36,440 nucleotides of DNA, taken from positions 1 to 36,440 of the forward strand of contig JACPRB010000320.1 in assembly GCA_016190155.1 (NCBI GenBank). Direction: 5' to 3'. The notes below the pieces were generated by a model that worked only from the letters and a program-made list of their open reading frames with translations, had not been told where the DNA came from and searched no databases. Every line of letters starts with the position of its first letter. The stretch's first letter is position 1. This DNA comes from Planctomycetota bacterium. Lineage in GTDB: Bacteria > Planctomycetota > MHYJ01 > JACPRB01. Of this stretch, positions 33,297-36,440 are shown piece by piece. Position numbers and translations under genes: made by a program.

Positions 33297-33584
33297 GATC
33301 CGTTCCAGCTCTTTAACGAACGTCTGATGGCCACATGCCGGGCGCTCGTCGAGGATTGGACCATAACTCTCCCAGGCATCGCAAGCTACATGCCACCGCC
33401 GGCTTCACGTACGCGGCCCGCCACGACTGCGCCGAGCCGCGGAAAGATTCAGGGCGCGGACGTTCGCGCGCGCGATGCGTGAATGCTCACGGCATTCGCA
33501 GTTGCGAGGTTGCAAGTTCACGTGGTGTTCGCTCCCCTGAAATGGGCGCCTTGTTCATCCAGAACCCAGTTTGTCAGGTGCGTT
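33297..33584. promoter_or_regulatory. Divergent intergenic region with an inverted repeat
   Basis: This 288-bp stretch separates the PRPP synthetase from the alpha/beta hydrolase genes and holds no supported gene. GAATGC (33481-33486) and GCATTC (33492-33497) form a 6-bp inverted repeat with a 5-nt spacer, about 90 bp upstream of the hydrolase start. I see no convincing -35/-10 pair. Confidence 0.3.
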
Positions 33585-34226
33585 ATGCTCGTCTCGATCC
33601 GTGCCGACACGATCACCCTGGAAGGCGATCTGAGCATCCCGCGCAGGGTGCGAGGCCTTGTGCTTTTCGCGCATGGCAGCGGCAGCAGCCGTCACAGCCC
33701 GCGCAACAGACAAGTGGCCAAGCACCTGCAGGACGCGGAGTTCGCCACGCTGCTGATGGATCTCCTCACGGAGGAAGAGGACGCGATCGAGGGGATGCGC
33801 TTCGATATCGCACTCCTGGCTCGCCGGCTCCGAGAAGCCACCCGATGGACGGCCACGCGCCAGGCCATCGCCAGGCTGCCGTTGGGCTACTTCGGAGCGA
33901 GCACCGGAGCGGCGGTGGCGCTGCAGGCTGCCGTGGAATTCGACGAGCGTGTCATGGCCGTGGTCTCCCGCGGCGGGAGACCGGACTTGGCATGGGAGAT
34001 CCTCGATCGAGTGCGGGCACCCACGCTGCTCATCGTGGGAAGCCGAGATGAGGACGTCCTGCAGATCAATCGCGAAGCGCTCGAGAGGCTCGGCGGACCG
34101 AAACGGCTTGCGATCGTCGAAGGCGCCACGCATCTCTTCGAGGAGCCTGGAGCGCTGGAGGAAGTCGCAGAATTAGCCGCCGCCTGGTTCAGGCTTTGGG
34201 TGGCGCGCGAGAAGATCCCGGCGTGA
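33585..34226 (+). CDS. Alpha/beta hydrolase (dienelactone hydrolase-like)
   Basis: A 213-aa hydrolase. It has the oxyanion region LFAHGSGSSRHSPRN (28-41), nucleophile elbow GASTG (S106), acid D155 in VGSRDED and His183 in EGATHLF, so the catalytic triad is intact. The substrate is unknown. It heads a three-gene plus-strand set with a CBS protein (7-nt gap) and a phosphoribosyltransferase (12-nt gap), a combination found in bacterial stress/dormancy islands. The ATG at 33585 is preceded by CAGGTG; a longer upstream frame is not supported. Confidence 0.85.
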   Translation: MLVSIRADTITLEGDLSIPRRVRGLVLFAHGSGSSRHSPRNRQVAKHLQDAEFATLLMDLLTEEEDAIEGMRFDIALLARRLREATRWTATRQAIARLPLGYFGASTGAAVALQAAVEFDERVMAVVSRGGRPDLAWEILDRVRAPTLLIVGSRDEDVLQINREALERLGGPKRLAIVEGATHLFEEPGALEEVAELAAAWFRLWVAREKIPA

Positions 34227-34233
34227 GGCTCGG

Positions 34234-34710
34234 ATGCAAGTCAAAGAGTGTATGCGGCAAGATCCAGCCACGTGCGGCCCAGAGACGACTCGCGCGCAGG
34301 CCGTCGGGACGATGTGGGAGCGCGATTGCGGCATGCTGCCGGTAGTTCAACAGGACGGGCAAGTGGTCGGCGTCATCACGGATCGCGATGTCGCCATCGC
34401 CCTGGGAACGCGCTCGCTTCTGGCATCCGAGGTTGCCGTGCGCGACGTCATTTCGGGCGACGTCGTGTCGTGCGGGCCGGAGGACGATGTGGGCGCAGCG
34501 TTGAGCACGAGGGGACGCCGGCAGGTACGCCGTCTTCCCGTCCTGGACCGGCAGCGCCGGTTGCTGGGCGTCATCTCGCTGACGGACATTGCGAGGCGTG
34601 CGTCGGGCACGGACGTGCTGCGTTGCGCCGAGATCGTGTGTGCGCTTCAGGCCGTAACGGAGCCGCACTTCGAGCAGGCGCAGGCGGCGCTGCAGTCGGA
34701 AAGCGACTGA
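34234..34710 (+). CDS. Two-CBS-domain protein
   Basis: A 158-aa protein with two CBS motifs: VKECMRQDPATCGPETT...LPVVQQDGQVVGVITDRDVA (about 3-55) and VRDVISGDVVSCGPED...LPVLDRQRRLLGVISLTDIA (about 69-122). It ends in a short helix. CBS pairs bind adenine nucleotides and report energy charge. Lying between a hydrolase and a phosphoribosyltransferase gene, it may regulate one of them or a hydrogenase partner (inference). Confidence 0.92.
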   Translation: MQVKECMRQDPATCGPETTRAQAVGTMWERDCGMLPVVQQDGQVVGVITDRDVAIALGTRSLLASEVAVRDVISGDVVSCGPEDDVGAALSTRGRRQVRRLPVLDRQRRLLGVISLTDIARRASGTDVLRCAEIVCALQAVTEPHFEQAQAALQSESD

Positions 34711-34722
34711 AGGAGTATCCGG

Positions 34723-35376
34723 ATGTCATTCATAAACCGACTTGATGCGGCTGAGCAATTGGTCGCTCGGCTCTACGAGTACCGGGGGCACAAGCCGCTC
34801 ATCCTCGCCATCCCGAGAGGCGCCGTTCCGATGGGAGCGGTCATTGCGGAGGCTCTTGACGGAGACCTCGATGTGGTGCTTGTTCGCAAGCTCGGCGCAC
34901 CGTTCGAGCCCGAGTTGGCGATCGGAGCGGTCACGGAGTCCGGCGAAGTCATCCTGAACCTCGATCCAAGCCAGGTCGAGATCAGCGATACCTATATCGA
35001 AGAGGAAGTTCGGGAACAACTCGCCACGTTGCACGATCGCCGCCGCAGATACACGCCCGAAGCTCCCGCGATCAATCCAGCAGGTCGGATCGTAATCGTC
35101 GTCGACGATGGGATCGCGACCGGTTCAACCATGCTCGCAGCGCTGAGAACGATTCGAGCGCGGCGGCCTTCACGGTTGATCGTGGCCGTCGGCGTAGCCC
35201 CCGTCGATACCGTACGACGGATGGCTCAACACGCGGACGAAGTCGTTTGCCTCGAAGTTCCCGAGGATTTTCGCGCCGTCGGGAACTACTACGACGATTT
35301 TTCCGAAGTGACCGACGAAGACGTCGTTCGCGTGCTGCGACAGGCCCGAACCGTCTCGAAGCGGGAGAGACTGTGA
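34723..35376 (+). CDS. Phosphoribosyltransferase-domain protein
   Basis: A 217-aa protein with the type I phosphoribosyltransferase loop IVVDDGIATGSTM (125-137). It also has LAIPRGAVPMGAVIAEAL (about 28-45) and VRKLGAPFEPELAIGAV, the pattern of the stress-linked 'PRTase' family found with dienelactone hydrolases. The true acceptor base is unknown. It is the third gene of the set. The PRPP it needs could come from the divergent PRPP synthetase. Confidence 0.92.
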   Translation: MSFINRLDAAEQLVARLYEYRGHKPLILAIPRGAVPMGAVIAEALDGDLDVVLVRKLGAPFEPELAIGAVTESGEVILNLDPSQVEISDTYIEEEVREQLATLHDRRRRYTPEAPAINPAGRIVIVVDDGIATGSTMLAALRTIRARRPSRLIVAVGVAPVDTVRRMAQHADEVVCLEVPEDFRAVGNYYDDFSEVTDEDVVRVLRQARTVSKRERL

Positions 35377-35958
35377 TTGTTCGCTCACCCAAGGCGGAGC
35401 AAAGACCTGCTGAACTGGCATCTCCGGCGGCCCAGCGGGAACGCGGAGCCGGCGCGTGGACGGCTCCGGAGGATATCGCGTGCAGGAGCCGCTATGGTGC
35501 CCCCAACGGGGCCGGATACAAAAAGGAACGCGGGAAGCGCGGCCAAATCGCGGGTCTTGAGACTGTACTACAAGACCGGCGAGGTGGTCCAGGTCGGGTC
35601 GTAGCCCGACCACCGGCAACCCGCGTTCTTTGGCAAGAAGCAGATCGGCGTGGCTGCGCCCTGGGTGGCGGGGTCGTCCCCGGGCGCGGCAGGGTCGGGG
35701 CCGCAGACGCGGCGCGGCCGAACGGAAGCGAGACGCGGACCGTCTCATGACCGGTCGGCCGTGCTGCGGCGACCCCAGTGGGGTCCGGCTCGCGCGGCGA
35801 GTCGCGGCTCCGACCCTGTCGCACCTATTCAAGCACACAACCCATACCCTTTGACTCCCCACCCAACCGCCTCGGAAGCCCGGTCCAACCCCTCACCCTT
35901 CGGATCGGGCTTCGCGGGACGGCGGGCGCGGTCACGCTGGTCGACCGGCGGCCGATGG
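35377..35958. other. Non-coding or decayed stretch with small hairpins
   Basis: About 580 bp with no supported gene; the open frames look like shadows of high-GC DNA. It contains the hairpins GGTCGGG/CCCGACC (35592-35598 and 35605-35611) and GACCCC/GGGGTC (35771-35776 and 35780-35785). A short coding-like phrase, RLYYKTGEVVQVGS, ends at 35604 but has no context. It lies between the stress module and an integrase remnant. Confidence 0.45.
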
Positions 35959-36333
35959 ATGCGCCTCGGCCGCCCGGAGGTCCTGGTCGCGCTGTCGGCG
36001 AAGGGCGGTCGGATCGAGCACTTCGTCCTCTCGCCGGAACTCCATCAGCAGTTGTCGCGCTATCTTCGGACGTACGGCGGCAGGCTTGCGGACCAAGACG
36101 GCTACCGCGCCGCCTACAAGCGTGCGATTGAGGCTGCGGGCGGCCGAGTCACCGGCACCCATGGCCTCCGGCGACTGTCCGTCCAGGACTTCTACCATCA
36201 GCGCTACAGATCCGCCGTCGGCGACGGCCTGGCGCCCCAGGCCGCGGCCGAGCGCGCCGCAGGCGACGCCATCGAGCGCCTTGGACATAGCCGTGACCGC
36301 GCGGATCACCGTCGTGTGTATCTGGGACGGTAG
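35959..36333 (+). pseudogene. C-terminal remnant of a tyrosine recombinase/integrase
   Basis: A 124-aa frame matching only the catalytic end of phage-type integrases: LVALSAKGGRIEHFVLSPEL (early catalytic beta-hairpin, with Lys), HGLRR (His and Arg), ERLGHSR (the LGH motif) and a final Tyr in RVYLGR. The N-terminal DNA-binding and first catalytic Arg regions are missing from the upstream sequence. It is a remnant of an integrated element, perhaps the one that brought in the neighbouring genes (inference). Confidence 0.65.
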
Positions 36334-36350
36334 GACGCGGATCGCCAACG

Positions 36351-36399
36351 ACCTCGACATGGTGCCGACTTGATGCCTTGAGCGGCACCAAGTCGAGGT
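36351..36399. repeat. 17-bp near-perfect inverted repeat after the integrase remnant
   Basis: The arm ACCTCGACATGGTGCCG (36351-36367) pairs with 36383-36399 at 16 of 17 positions around a 15-nt loop. It starts 18 nt past the recombinase stop. It could be its terminator (there is no U-tract) or an attachment or excision site. Nothing else is seen up to 36440. Confidence 0.65.
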
Positions 36400-36440
36400 G
36401 CTCTCCGTTTCGGGACATGGCATCAGAACTTGAACGGTTC

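Noticed and set aside
36334-36440. Integron attC site at the inverted repeat after the recombinase remnant
   Set aside because: AAC and GTT flank the arms, but the neighbouring bases do not fit the RYYYAAC and GTTRRRY core sites, and no gene cassette array is visible.

Overview
The window is high-GC DNA from a Gram-negative-type bacterium. It encodes two predicted outer-membrane proteins with signal peptides and C-terminal Phe. The many ECF sigma factors paired with Ser/Thr kinases or FecR-type anti-sigma proteins, the DUF1207 protein and the secreted beta-helix protein resemble Planctomycetota and similar environmental phyla. That placement is inference: no rRNA or other marker gene is present.

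Left third (1-13.6 kb): signalling and envelope. A response regulator fused to a degenerate NtrC-type AAA domain and a Ser/Thr kinase follows a pseudo-receiver gene. Then come a secreted beta-helix protein, an ECF sigma factor with a FecR-type anti-sigma protein, a VOC protein, an OprO/P-like porin, a TPR Ser/Thr kinase co-encoded with a large ECF sigma factor, and a DUF1207 outer-membrane protein. Copies of a CTCTGCGTCC-type intergenic repeat and a plsC remnant interrupt the region.

Middle (13.7-22 kb): a two-gene ABC exporter, an NAD-type malic enzyme, two small charged proteins, a DEAD-box helicase with a good sigma-70 promoter and long leader, a degenerate nucleotidyltransferase-like protein, a glycine-rich RRM protein with a clear terminator, an FtsX-type permease remnant, and a bacterial eRF1-like (baeRF) protein with a zinc ribbon.

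Right third (22.1-35.4 kb): the metabolic core. Eleven tightly overlapping minus-strand genes (32227 down to 22582) encode a cytosolic group 3b-type [NiFe] hydrogenase in the order beta (4Fe-4S), cNMP-binding protein, gamma (FAD/NAD(P)), delta (small), alpha (large). They are followed by a maturation protease, a zinc-less HypA-like protein, HypF, HypC, HypD and HypE, and then a 7Fe ferredoxin gene. No hypB is present. The cNMP-binding gene carries an apparent one-base deletion that fuses it in frame to the FAD/NAD(P) subunit. Upstream lie a diverged PRPP synthetase and, divergently, an alpha/beta hydrolase, a two-CBS protein and a phosphoribosyltransferase. This looks like an energy or nucleotide-sensing stress module beside the hydrogenase.

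Right edge (35.4-36.4 kb): non-coding or decayed DNA, the C-terminal remnant of a tyrosine recombinase, and a 17-bp near-perfect inverted repeat, suggesting an old integration boundary. I saw no tRNA, rRNA, CRISPR array or intact insertion sequence.
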